The notes below the pieces were generated by a model that saw only the letters and a list, made by a program, of their open reading frames with translations, was not told the DNA's origin and made no database searches. 64,000 nucleotides of DNA from Pseudomonadota bacterium (GTDB lineage Bacteria > Pseudomonadota > Alphaproteobacteria > Micavibrionales > CSBR16-224), in assembly GCA_013285465.1 (NCBI GenBank), contig CP053449.1, positions 2,504,735 to 2,568,734 on the forward strand. The letters are read 5' to 3'. Position 1 is the first letter of the stretch, and each line of letters begins with the position of its first letter. The translations under genes and the position numbers were made by a program. Of this stretch, positions 47,439-56,062 are shown one piece after another.

Positions 47439-49000
47439 AACCGCAAAAAAGAACCGTTTTCCGCCTGCACACCGTCTTCGGGGCGATTCTGCTTTTCGTG
47501 TTATTACTGCCGCTCAGCGGTGCCTATCTGTTCCGCATTTACGAAAATGATCTTGTCCGCCAGACGGAAAGCGAGCTGATTGCGCAAGCCGTTTATATCG
47601 CGGCAACCTACAAGGCATTATTACAGGAGGAACGCCTTCCGGGACATTACGGCCTGCCTGTCCCCGAAAACAAGATCGAAGATGATCCGGAACTCCGTCC
47701 GGTTTTGCCGCAGCTTGATCTGCGCCATGCCCGCATCCTGCCTCCGCGCGAAGACGGTAAACAGCCTGACACGGCAGTGCAGGCTTTTGAACACCGCGCC
47801 GGAAAAAAACTGGCGCCGATTCTGCATGAAGCCCAAGCGCATGTCCTGTCCAGCACCCGCGTTTTAAATCCGCAGGGTATTGTGATCTCCGGCACGGCGG
47901 AAATTGGCGTGTCGCTCGCCCATCCCGCAGAGGTGCAGGCCGCGTTAAAAGGAAATTACAGCAGTGTTATCCGCCGCCGCATTTCTGACGAACCGCCGCC
48001 GCCCGTCGCCTCTCTCAGCCGCGGCACACATATCCGCGTTTTTACCGCCATGCCCGTTATTCTGGAGAACAGGCTGGTGGCTGTCGTTTACCTGTCGCGC
48101 TCCCCCCGCAATGTTCTTAAAGCCCTTTACGAAGAAAAGGACAGCGTCTTCTGGGCAGGGTTGTTTGTTCTGACTTTGACGGGAATGATCGCCTGGCTGC
48201 TCAGTCAGGCCATCGGCAAACCTCTCAAAGCCTTGAACCTGCGGGCGCAATCCTTGATCCGCGGAGAAAAACAGGTCAAGAAACTGCCGACGGCGCGCAT
48301 TGCCGAGCTTTCCGAGCTGATGGATAATTTTGAAAAAATGTCCGCCGCCATTGAAACACGCTCCGACTATATCCGCAGCCTGTCCATGCATCTGGCGCAT
48401 GAGTTTAAAACGCCGCTGGCCTCCATTCAGGGCGCGATCGAGCTGATGCGCGACCACAAGGATATGCCGCCCGACCAGCATACGCGCTTCATGGAAAACA
48501 TTACCCATGACACCGACAGGCTCAAACGCATGGTCACCCGCCTGCTGGAACTGGCGCGCGCCGATGTGATGCAGCCCGCACCGGAAGAAACCGCCATCAC
48601 GCCCCTGCTGAAAGACTTGCGGGCGCAATTCCCGCAAAAAATCATACTGAATTTACCCTCCGAAGACATCACGGCGCAAATCGGCGCCGATATTCTTGAA
48701 AGCGTCTTGACCAATGTCATCGAAAACAGCTTCCAGAACGGGGCGAAAAACGTCACCATCCGCCCCCGCGCGGAACAGGACAGTCTTATCATTGACATTA
48801 CCGATGACGGCCCCGGCATTTCCGCAGGCAATCGTGATAAAATCTTTACACCGTTTTTCACAACACGCCGCGAAAGCGGCGGCACAGGGCTGGGGCTTGT
48901 GATCTGCCGCTCACTGCTAAGCGCATCAGGGGCAAGCATTGATGTCCTGCCCGCCGCAAAAGGCGCACATATCAGATTGCGGCTGGCAACAACGGCCTGA
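47429..49000 (+). CDS. Sensor histidine kinase (CreC/ChvG-like layout)
   Basis: The 523 residues start with a cytosolic stretch and a membrane helix (about 17-36), a periplasmic region (about 37-240), a second helix (about 241-260), HAMP, and a HisKA domain with phospho-acceptor H324 in LAHEFKTPLASIQGA. The catalytic domain has NVIENSFQNGA, DDGPGIS and GGTGLGLVI. The start overlaps the regulator gene. The layout resembles CreC, but the periplasmic domain matches nothing I can name, and no creA or creD is present. It likely forms one signalling unit with the DUF4173 protein. Confidence 0.92.
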   Translation: MSLEPQKRTVFRLHTVFGAILLFVLLLPLSGAYLFRIYENDLVRQTESELIAQAVYIAATYKALLQEERLPGHYGLPVPENKIEDDPELRPVLPQLDLRHARILPPREDGKQPDTAVQAFEHRAGKKLAPILHEAQAHVLSSTRVLNPQGIVISGTAEIGVSLAHPAEVQAALKGNYSSVIRRRISDEPPPPVASLSRGTHIRVFTAMPVILENRLVAVVYLSRSPRNVLKALYEEKDSVFWAGLFVLTLTGMIAWLLSQAIGKPLKALNLRAQSLIRGEKQVKKLPTARIAELSELMDNFEKMSAAIETRSDYIRSLSMHLAHEFKTPLASIQGAIELMRDHKDMPPDQHTRFMENITHDTDRLKRMVTRLLELARADVMQPAPEETAITPLLKDLRAQFPQKIILNLPSEDITAQIGADILESVLTNVIENSFQNGAKNVTIRPRAEQDSLIIDITDDGPGISAGNRDKIFTPFFTTRRESGGTGLGLVICRSLLSASGASIDVLPAAKGAHIRLRLATTA

Positions 49001-49091
49001 CACGCCCCGCATTAATACGGTGATTTCCGTATCACAGCGTTAAAAAACCTGCTATAAAATGAGAAACAGCATAAATTTAGGAGACCCGCCA

Positions 49092-49655
49092 ATGGCCGAG
49101 CCCCGCCCGAACAAACTGACCGCAAAATCACAAGCCCGCCCTTATGCGAAGGCCGCTTATGATTACGCAAAGGAAAATAAAACCGTGTTTGATTGGGAGG
49201 AAAAACTCTCCTTACTGGCCGAGGTCGTTGCATCTCAGGAAAAACAACTGCTGCGCAACCCCGCCATTACCGTGGAAAAAACCCGCGATATCATGGAAAC
49301 CGTCATGGATAAGATGGAAATGTCCGCGCCGGAGAAAAACTTCATCAATCTTCTGATTGATAACAAAAAGCTCTCGCTGTTGCCTTACGTCTATGATGAC
49401 TTTGTCGCCAGACGCAAAAAAGACGGCAATATCATTGATGTCACCATCACCTCCGCCCGCGAGCTGACAGAGAAACAGCTGGATGACCTGACAAAATCCA
49501 TCGAAAAGAAATTTAACGCCAAAGCCGCGCCGACGGTGAAAATAGACGAAAAACTGATCGGCGGCGTAAAAATTCAGGTCGGCGATCAAGTCTATGACGG
49601 CAGCCTGCGCAGCAAACTCGACGCCTTGCGCAAACACTTAAAGAATGGTCGTTAA
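49092..49655 (+). CDS. atpH: F1 ATP synthase delta subunit
   Basis: Peripheral-stalk subunit that links F1 to the membrane sector. The 187-residue protein starts at ATG 49092, with AGGAGA nine bases upstream; an earlier in-frame ATG at 49059 is less well supported. The delta signature is kept at the end: LIGGVKIQVGDQVYDGSLRSKLDALRKHL. The N-terminal helical domain begins ARPYAKAAYDYAKE. No atpA follows, unlike the usual atpHAGDC order, so the rest of the operon must be elsewhere. The sequence reads as a normal, intact gene. Confidence 0.9.
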   Translation: MAEPRPNKLTAKSQARPYAKAAYDYAKENKTVFDWEEKLSLLAEVVASQEKQLLRNPAITVEKTRDIMETVMDKMEMSAPEKNFINLLIDNKKLSLLPYVYDDFVARRKKDGNIIDVTITSARELTEKQLDDLTKSIEKKFNAKAAPTVKIDEKLIGGVKIQVGDQVYDGSLRSKLDALRKHLKNGR

Positions 49656-49694
49656 CAACACAGCAAGGCGCATTTCATGCCTTCCTAAATCAGA

Positions 49695-50099
49695 TCAAAG
49701 ATCCAGCCATCTCTTAGCTTTAGCTGTTGCAATCTCAACACCTGGCGTATTCGCAGGCCAGCAGTTCTCAACACTCATATGCGTATTCTTACATTTGACC
49801 GCAAGCTGCAAAACCTTTGATATTTTATCGGCATCCTGAAAAGAAATTCCGGAAGGATAGGTAAATCTGACAACCGTTTTGCCCGCCTCTTCTTTTGAGA
49901 TATGACGTGATGTGTAAATGCTTTTGGCCAGTGCCTTTTGCGCCGCTGTCATTGTCATTTGGTGAAAGCCGTATCTGACTTTCGTCAGTACCGCATGAGA
50001 GTCGTTTTGAAGCGGTTCCTTTATAAGGATTTGGCAAAGACGTTTTGCGCTGGCCGCTTTCGCTGTAAAAACACTCTTGATAGATTTCTTAAAAAACAT
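49695..50099 (-). CDS. Hypothetical basic protein
   Basis: The 134 residues match nothing I know. Lys and Arg are frequent; there is no signal peptide, and the centre has GKTVVRFTYPSGISF. AGGA lies ten bases before the ATG at 50099. Composition is AT-rich against its neighbours, suggesting it could be acquired. Coding is probable rather than certain. Confidence 0.5.
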   Translation of the reverse strand: MFFKKSIKSVFTAKAASAKRLCQILIKEPLQNDSHAVLTKVRYGFHQMTMTAAQKALAKSIYTSRHISKEEAGKTVVRFTYPSGISFQDADKISKVLQLAVKCKNTHMSVENCWPANTPGVEIATAKAKRWLDL

Positions 50100-50276
50100 T
50101 TTATTTATATCCTATTACATGAAAAAATATCTGCCTGCCATAGGCAGCTTCGTTTCAATGTGTGTATTATGTTAATATATACACAGCTTTCTGTCAGCAT
50201 GCATTTTCGCAGATAAAATTCGCAGAATTGCAGTTTCCAGAATAATCCCCGTCAATCGCGTCATCGTTAACAACTG

Positions 50277-50305
50277 TTGACAGTGGATTTTATTTCCCAT
50301 ATAAT
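50277..50305 (+). promoter_or_regulatory. Near-perfect sigma-70 promoter
   Basis: TTGACA (50277-50282), 17-base spacer, TATAAT (50300-50305): both hexamers exact. The gene starts at 50347, about 40 bases downstream, implying strong expression. Confidence 0.8.
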
Positions 50306-50346
50306 CTTCACACTACATAAACAGGCCTAGAAAAACGGGTAATCAA

Positions 50347-50679
50347 ATGAGCAAAGAAAACTGGTACATCATCACAAAAGATAAAGAAGGTCTCTCCGGT
50401 CTTTGGCGTAAACTAACCAAAGACCCTTCATATCAGGAATTCAATGCGGATATTACCTCACTGCGCGGCGATTCGGATTTTGAAAAAGATGTCGTCCCCC
50501 TCGTAGGCTCTTTAAACGGCGGCAACAAAACTTCCTTTGTTATTCAGGCGCAGGATTCTAATGCCGCCGTCATGAGCGCGTATTTCGCCCGATTCATCAA
50601 CGCGGGGCAGCGCGAGAGCCTGTTCAAAAAAATAAAGCCTGCGCCGAAAAAAAGCCGCAACAACAAGCGGCGGCCGTAA
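50347..50679 (+). CDS. Hypothetical protein behind a consensus promoter
   Basis: The 110 residues are unrecognised: alpha/beta mixed start (MSKENWYIITKDKEGLSGLWRKL), then a Gly- and Ser-rich middle and a very basic end (KKIKPAPKKSRNNKRRP). No signal peptide or helix. CGGG lies upstream; the promoter above is exact consensus. It is a single gene ahead of tRNA-Asn. The basic tail could bind nucleic acid, which is only a guess. Confidence 0.65.
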   Translation: MSKENWYIITKDKEGLSGLWRKLTKDPSYQEFNADITSLRGDSDFEKDVVPLVGSLNGGNKTSFVIQAQDSNAAVMSAYFARFINAGQRESLFKKIKPAPKKSRNNKRRP

Positions 50680-50739
50680 AAAAGCCATAAAAAGAGATGG
50701 GTAAAGAAATAAAACTCACCTGAAATGCTGATTTTCCGC

Positions 50740-50768
50740 TTGTGACTCCTGCAAAAATTGATTATAAC
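50740..50768 (+). promoter_or_regulatory. Promoter for tRNA-Asn
   Basis: TTGTGA (50740-50745), 17-base spacer, TATAAC (50763-50768), 14 bases before the tRNA 5' end. Confidence 0.6.
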
Positions 50769-50781
50769 ATTTTTCTAGTGT

Positions 50782-50856
<75 letters not shown>

Positions 50857-50933
50857 TTTTCTCCCATCATCAAAATCAACGAACAGATTAAACGGTGCTT
50901 TTAAGGAATACCGTAGCTTTGAGCTTTCCAATT

Positions 50934-51593
50934 CTAAGATAGCCCTTCACCTAAATGCCAAAAATACATATCTACTAACTTCATAAGGGGATATTCTTTC
51001 GTTTTTGATACAACAGTTTGGACTTCATAGAATTCTTTTGAATTTTTTCTACAAAACTCCACCATCTTCTTAAAATTAAATTCTTTTAGCTCTGAATAAG
51101 GTAAATTGTGATTTCTTAAACCCTTTATGAAATAACGGTCATAGGCAGGGATACACCCCAATGTCCCCAGCAGTATTTTTGTTACCAGAGTATCTGTCAC
51201 ATTCGCTGCTTTTCTGGGAGTGTCGCCAACACCCTCGTAACACATTTTTACCTTATGAATTAAATCAAATAATTTTTCTGACCCATTATTATTATCATCA
51301 AAAAAATAATCAAAACTCGCGTTATTTAAAGGCTTGTACTCCTCCTTTAAAATCTCTTCTACAGCAGGCCTATGAATTAAATAATCTTTTTGAAGCAGGA
51401 AACTTGAACCGCGATACATTCCCCAACTAGCAAGATAAAAACCTAAATGTAAACAAGCCTTATCTACATCAAGATTATCGCTCTGGAAATATCTATAGCA
51501 ATGCTCCCATGACTTAAAGCGATGATGCGGGTCGTCTTGCATTTTGTTATAGAAGCAAACCACTTCAGATTTAATCGCATTTTTTACTACCAT
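50934..51593 (-). CDS. AT-rich hypothetical protein next to tRNA-Asn
   Basis: 219 residues of no family I can name, with a recurring theme ACLHLGFYLASWGMYRGSSFLL seen in scattered genomic-island proteins. No signal peptide; rich in Lys, Asn, Tyr and Phe. The DNA is clearly more AT-rich than the neighbouring genes. Its position just downstream of tRNA-Asn suggests insertion by an element that used the tRNA 3' end, but no integrase or repeat of the tRNA end was noticed. The function is unknown. Confidence 0.7.
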   Translation of the reverse strand: MVVKNAIKSEVVCFYNKMQDDPHHRFKSWEHCYRYFQSDNLDVDKACLHLGFYLASWGMYRGSSFLLQKDYLIHRPAVEEILKEEYKPLNNASFDYFFDDNNNGSEKLFDLIHKVKMCYEGVGDTPRKAANVTDTLVTKILLGTLGCIPAYDRYFIKGLRNHNLPYSELKEFNFKKMVEFCRKNSKEFYEVQTVVSKTKEYPLMKLVDMYFWHLGEGLS

Positions 51594-51645
51594 CTATTCA
51601 CCACCCGATAAAAATTTGATTTGGTTTATAGATAATATCCGCGAT

Positions 51646-52089
51646 TCAATGACTAAATTGAATCGGGTCGCCATTTCTATCAAAGGCCATAAAATTGGAG
51701 AGACTTCCTCCTTTTTCTATCGTCTGAACCATCATCTTCAGTGGTTGCGTCGCGTCATCAGATGTCGGAGCAATGCCATTCTTGCCGGCAAGACACGCAA
51801 CCAAGACAATGTGCCAGTTTTTTTCGATACGCTCGGATTCCGCGACTAAGTCAGCGAAACTACCAAGTTCTTCCAATGCTTTATCAACACACATAATTGC
51901 TTCTAATTCGCCGCCCCCGCCGAAATCGGTATCCCTCTCCTCCGCATCTTCACGGCCTTCCGGTTTGTATATTTTTAAGAAAACGAAGAGCAAACGCTGC
52001 GGCTCCGCCTGTTCTCTTGCTACTGATAATAGGGAGTTATAATCGGTGATATGAATTGTCTTTTCCTTTAAAAAAAGTAATCCGTGCAC
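51646..52089 (-). CDS. Conserved hypothetical protein (often mislabelled RNR alpha)
   Basis: The 147-residue protein matches the general pattern of a widespread family I recall as mis-annotated ribonucleotide reductase subunit alpha: EPQRLLFVF, an internal CVDK, a stretch of LVACLAGKNG, then APTSDDA, and a final FDRNGDPIQF. It has no RNR catalytic residues. Function unknown; likely cytosolic. The gene lies six bases from the TPR/GT41 gene on the same strand, so the two may be co-transcribed. Confidence 0.65.
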   Translation of the reverse strand: MHGLLFLKEKTIHITDYNSLLSVAREQAEPQRLLFVFLKIYKPEGREDAEERDTDFGGGGELEAIMCVDKALEELGSFADLVAESERIEKNWHIVLVACLAGKNGIAPTSDDATQPLKMMVQTIEKGGSLSNFMAFDRNGDPIQFSH

Positions 52090-52095
52090 AACGCA

Positions 52096-54816
52096 TCAGG
52101 AATTTTGAGATACAACATCAAAGTCCTCCGGCTCTTCGCCGTCCTGATGTCTCTGCCAGATTGTTTTATAGGCCGATTCCAGATTTTTGGTGAAGCTTTT
52201 AGTATCAAATAATGCTGCCGTTTCACGATTCGCAATAACTTTCTCCCGCAATGCGGCAAGTTTTTCAGGCGCGCGCGCAAGATCAAGCGCCAGTTTCTCG
52301 TAATCATCCGGATTTTCCGTGATTAGTTCCGGCAAATCATGGGCATAAAGCAAACTGGCCGCCACGCGTCCGGCAAATGTATTGCCTGTACAGGTAATCA
52401 GCGGCAACCCGACCCAAAGCGCATCCGAAGCCGTGGTATGGGCGTTACAGGGGATATTATCCAGAAACAGATCGGCACATTTCTGCCGCGCCAGATGTTC
52501 TTCCAGTTTCATTTTCGGTGCAAAGACCAGCCTTGCGGGATCGACATCCCGTTTCTTTGCCTCACGGCGCAGATTATCGGCCACACCGTCATTACCTTCA
52601 AACAGCCAGAGCACGCTGCCCTCTACCTCTTGCAAAAGCCGCATCCAGATATCGAAAATTTCCGGCATGATTTTATAGGTGTTATTGAAGGAACAGAAAA
52701 CAAACGCCTCTTCCGGCAATCCGTAATCCGCCCTGTCAGGCGTGTCTTCAGGCAAAAAGCGTTGATCGTCATTCACCTGATAACTGCCGGGCATATAAAT
52801 GATTTTCTCGGAAAAGAAAGACGCAATCTCGGGCGTAACCGTGCGGTGATCGCCGACAAAATAATCCATATAAGGCGCCGCCATCGTACCGGGATAACCC
52901 AGATAGCTGACCTGAACGGGCGCAGGGCGGCGCGCGACGATATTGATACGGCTGTTATTGGTGTAACCTTTCAAATCGACCAGAATGTCGATTTCCTTTT
53001 CAAAGATTTTCTGCGCGATCTCCTCGTCACTGACGCCCGCCACATCAAAAAATCCGGTGAAGGAGGATTCAAGCCGCGCCCGCAATGCGCTGTGATCGTT
53101 CGGACCAAAGGAAAAGGCATAGGTTTCAAACTTGTCCCTGTCATGCTGTTCAAAAAGTCCCGCAATCAGATAAGAGGTCGCATGGCGGTGAAAATCCGCC
53201 GACAGATAAGCGACGCGGATTTTGTCGTGACTGTATGTCTCGCCATTCCAGAGCGGCGGCAATGGCGGATATTTTTCCTCCATATATCTCTTTGCGCAAA
53301 TCATCTGGTCTTCCGGTGTGGAGGGCAGACCGATCAGCGTAAAGGGCGGCGTTTCCGCTTCACCTGTGCGTATTTTCTCTAAAAAACCGTCAATCTCGTC
53401 ACAAGCCGACCAGTCGCACAGCATCATCTTGGTATGCAGACGCACACCGGCAAGATTCTTATGATCGGGATTAATCGCATAGGCGCGGTCATAATCAGCG
53501 CAGGCCTCTTTCTGACGATGCATATAAGACAAAGTCTGGCCGCGGTTATACAGAATAGACACATTGCGCGGATCAATCTTAAAGGCGCGGTCATAGCTGT
53601 CGACAGCCGCCTGATACTGCCCCTGTTCCTGAAAGGCGTTGCCCAGATTGGTCAGGGCGGCAATATTCTGCGGGTCAAGTTCAACCGCACGTTTATAACT
53701 GTCAAAGGCCTCATCATAGCGTTTCAATGCCCTCAAAACACCGGCGCGGTTAATATGCGCCTGCACAAATCCCGGCCAAAGCGTAATCGCGCGGTCATAA
53801 CTGCCCAGCGCATCGCGCCGGCGGTTCATTTTTTCCAGCAGCGATGCACGGTAAGCCCATGTATGGGCGTTTGATCCGTCCAGTTTCAGTGAACGGTCAA
53901 ATTCCGACAGCGCCTCATCATACTGCCCCGTATCCGCCAGTACGCGCGCATTCGCACAAACCGTCGCCGCATCATCATTATGCAGTTTCAGCGCCGCATT
54001 CATGCTTTTCATTGCCTCGTCATTCCGTCCCATTTGCAGCAACAGAATACCGCGCAAACAGAAAGCATCCGTGGATGTGGCATGGTGTTTCACCGCCAGA
54101 TCAAAACAGTCCAGCGCCTCATCCAGCCGCTCTTCCTCTTTCAAGGCTTTCCCTTTATTGATCAGCGCATCGACATGATTGGGGGCGATCGTCAAAGCCT
54201 GATCGTAACAGGACACGGCCTCCTCGTATTTCCCGATATCTTTTAGCGTATTGCCTTTATTAATATAGGCATTCACATTCTCCGGCTGGGATGAAACGGC
54301 ATGGTTAAAACAGTCCAGCGCCTCGTCAAAACGCCCAAGGTCACGCAAGGCCGCACCTTTATTATTATAAAGATTCATATCTTTATCTTGCAGCTTCTCG
54401 GCATTCTCGTAACTTTCCAGCGCCTCTTCAGGGCGTGCGAGAAGCTGCAGCACATTTCCCTTTTTAAAATGCGCCTGATAAAAATCGGGTTGCAGCGCAA
54501 TGGCGCGGTCGTAACTGGTCAGCGCCGCCTGCGGCTTATCCAGCGCTTCCTGAATACTGCCGAGATTACTATGCGCCGCTGCGGAAGAACCATCTATCTT
54601 CAATGCCCGTTTAATCAGCCGCAAAGCCTGATCTGCCAGCCCCTGCTGGAAAAGCGCAACACCCGTCAAATGGTTTAAATCAAAGCTCTTGGGATTAACT
54701 TTCAACAACCCTTTATAAATGACCAGCGCCTCATCCAGACGCCCGGATTGGTGCAAAGATACGGCCTGTTTCATCAAGGCTCGCGGATCATGATTTGTTT
54801 TTAGATTGCCCGCCAT
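52096..54816 (-). CDS. TPR protein with GT41 O-GlcNAc-transferase-like domain
   Basis: A glycosyltransferase of 906 residues. Residues up to about 465 are some thirteen tandem TPRs, repeating the pattern ...AL..YDRAI.L.P....AH...; the C-terminal half is GT41, with IRVAYLSADFHRHATSYLIAGLFEQHD, VQVSYLGYPGTMAAPYMDYFVGD, CSFNNTYKI, and DLFLDNIPCNAHTTASDALWVGLPLIT. This matches OGT-like enzymes that add a sugar to Ser/Thr of proteins. The target is unknown, and the partner GT2-type gene lies upstream. No signal peptide: cytoplasmic. Confidence 0.92.
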   Translation of the reverse strand: MAGNLKTNHDPRALMKQAVSLHQSGRLDEALVIYKGLLKVNPKSFDLNHLTGVALFQQGLADQALRLIKRALKIDGSSAAAHSNLGSIQEALDKPQAALTSYDRAIALQPDFYQAHFKKGNVLQLLARPEEALESYENAEKLQDKDMNLYNNKGAALRDLGRFDEALDCFNHAVSSQPENVNAYINKGNTLKDIGKYEEAVSCYDQALTIAPNHVDALINKGKALKEEERLDEALDCFDLAVKHHATSTDAFCLRGILLLQMGRNDEAMKSMNAALKLHNDDAATVCANARVLADTGQYDEALSEFDRSLKLDGSNAHTWAYRASLLEKMNRRRDALGSYDRAITLWPGFVQAHINRAGVLRALKRYDEAFDSYKRAVELDPQNIAALTNLGNAFQEQGQYQAAVDSYDRAFKIDPRNVSILYNRGQTLSYMHRQKEACADYDRAYAINPDHKNLAGVRLHTKMMLCDWSACDEIDGFLEKIRTGEAETPPFTLIGLPSTPEDQMICAKRYMEEKYPPLPPLWNGETYSHDKIRVAYLSADFHRHATSYLIAGLFEQHDRDKFETYAFSFGPNDHSALRARLESSFTGFFDVAGVSDEEIAQKIFEKEIDILVDLKGYTNNSRINIVARRPAPVQVSYLGYPGTMAAPYMDYFVGDHRTVTPEIASFFSEKIIYMPGSYQVNDDQRFLPEDTPDRADYGLPEEAFVFCSFNNTYKIMPEIFDIWMRLLQEVEGSVLWLFEGNDGVADNLRREAKKRDVDPARLVFAPKMKLEEHLARQKCADLFLDNIPCNAHTTASDALWVGLPLITCTGNTFAGRVAASLLYAHDLPELITENPDDYEKLALDLARAPEKLAALREKVIANRETAALFDTKSFTKNLESAYKTIWQRHQDGEEPEDFDVVSQNS

Positions 54817-54828
54817 CTTTTTCTCCCC

Positions 54829-55896
54829 TTATATCGCTTCCTGCAGCGGCGCGAACACGCCCCATTCATCGCCGATGGCTTCCTGATAGAATGTCTTATA
54901 ATCCGCCGCCAGACCCGGCTTTACCGCGTCCAGAATTTCCGCAAAAACAGAGAAAATCGACGGAATGGAATCATTACCGACAAGCTTTTGCGAAATTTTT
55001 TCGATCTTGGCGGAATTCGTATGTGCGGTATTGCGCGGCAGGTTCTTCAGATAATTCTTGATGTAAAGGTCAAGGCAGAACGCCCCTGTCACAAAGCGTT
55101 CCTGCGGCGATACGGGGGAATCTTTCCGGTTGACGAAAATAAAGGAATCCACCGCATTGAAAATACGGGAATAGGCGCTGGAACCTTTCGGTAACCCTGT
55201 CTTCGTATAGGCACGCTCTACCTGTTCTTCGATCTGTTTGGCGCCGCCGGCCCAATTTTGCAAATTGTAAAAATAGCTGCTGCCCGGCTCGGACATCACC
55301 CGCCCGGAAGACACAAAGCCGTTCATCACCGCCCAGTCACAATAAGTCCCCCGCGTCGGGTGCGGACCCAGCCACAGATCCATAATGGATTTAAAAACAT
55401 CGCGCCGCCAGAAGGTAAAGATACCGATATTCGACCCGTTTGATGTCGTCAGATGCTCGGCAATACGCTCGGACGCATTCTTTGAGGTAATCTGGCCGGT
55501 ATTCACACAGATAATCCCCTTCAAATCGGCATAACCGAAAACCCCGGGGCGGATCCCGACAATATCCGCCGGAATATTGTCAAAAGACGGAGACGGCCCG
55601 AAACCGAAAATCGTGTCATCGTCCCCCATCATCAAAACGAAATCATAGCCTTCCGTTGCGTCAAAAGCCGTTGACCAGTTCGTCATCATATCCGTCGGCG
55701 GTGTCTCGATATAATTCATATTGTCATCCGCCATCATCTCGCGCAACTTCTCCGCCTTGACCGCGTCGCCGGAATTATCCGAGACGACAAGGTGATAGCC
55801 GCTTTTCCGGCAGAAATTCACCGCACTTTCAATGGAGTCCCGACAACTGTCAAAATCCCGGTTTGATGGGATGCCGATGGCGAGTTTCTTTTTCAT
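54829..55896 (-). CDS. Glycosyltransferase family 2-like protein
   Basis: The 355 residues start MKKKLAIGIPSNRDFDSCRDSIESAVNF and run a GT-A-like fold with VVSDNSGD and the metal-site D92-D93-D94 in LMMGDDDTIF. I chose ATG 55896 (AGGAGA seven bases ahead) over a much longer frame to 56010, which adds unsupported residues. It lies 12 bases upstream of the TPR/GT41 gene in the same unit. The acceptor is unknown. Confidence 0.8.
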   Translation of the reverse strand: MKKKLAIGIPSNRDFDSCRDSIESAVNFCRKSGYHLVVSDNSGDAVKAEKLREMMADDNMNYIETPPTDMMTNWSTAFDATEGYDFVLMMGDDDTIFGFGPSPSFDNIPADIVGIRPGVFGYADLKGIICVNTGQITSKNASERIAEHLTTSNGSNIGIFTFWRRDVFKSIMDLWLGPHPTRGTYCDWAVMNGFVSSGRVMSEPGSSYFYNLQNWAGGAKQIEEQVERAYTKTGLPKGSSAYSRIFNAVDSFIFVNRKDSPVSPQERFVTGAFCLDLYIKNYLKNLPRNTAHTNSAKIEKISQKLVGNDSIPSIFSVFAEILDAVKPGLAADYKTFYQEAIGDEWGVFAPLQEAI

Positions 55897-56062
55897 GGTG
55901 TCTCTCCTGCGCAGCGAATAAAAAGTCTTTTTTATGATAGTATCGGGCAGGCAATATATCAACTGCGGGAAGGTTTTTTCCTTTTCCATGATAAATTGTG
56001 ACGGAGGCATTCCTGTTGTGCTATAAAATGCAAAAGCGGTTATTAGAAAAATCGGTCACGAC

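Noticed and set aside
51646-52089. Calling this gene ribonucleotide reductase alpha
   Set aside because: The family is often so labelled in databases, but none of the RNR active-site residues are present, and real nrdA is at 3561.
52339-53382. Plus-strand ORF of 347 residues inside the GT41 gene
   Set aside because: It is antisense to a well-supported GT41 domain and arises from codon bias.
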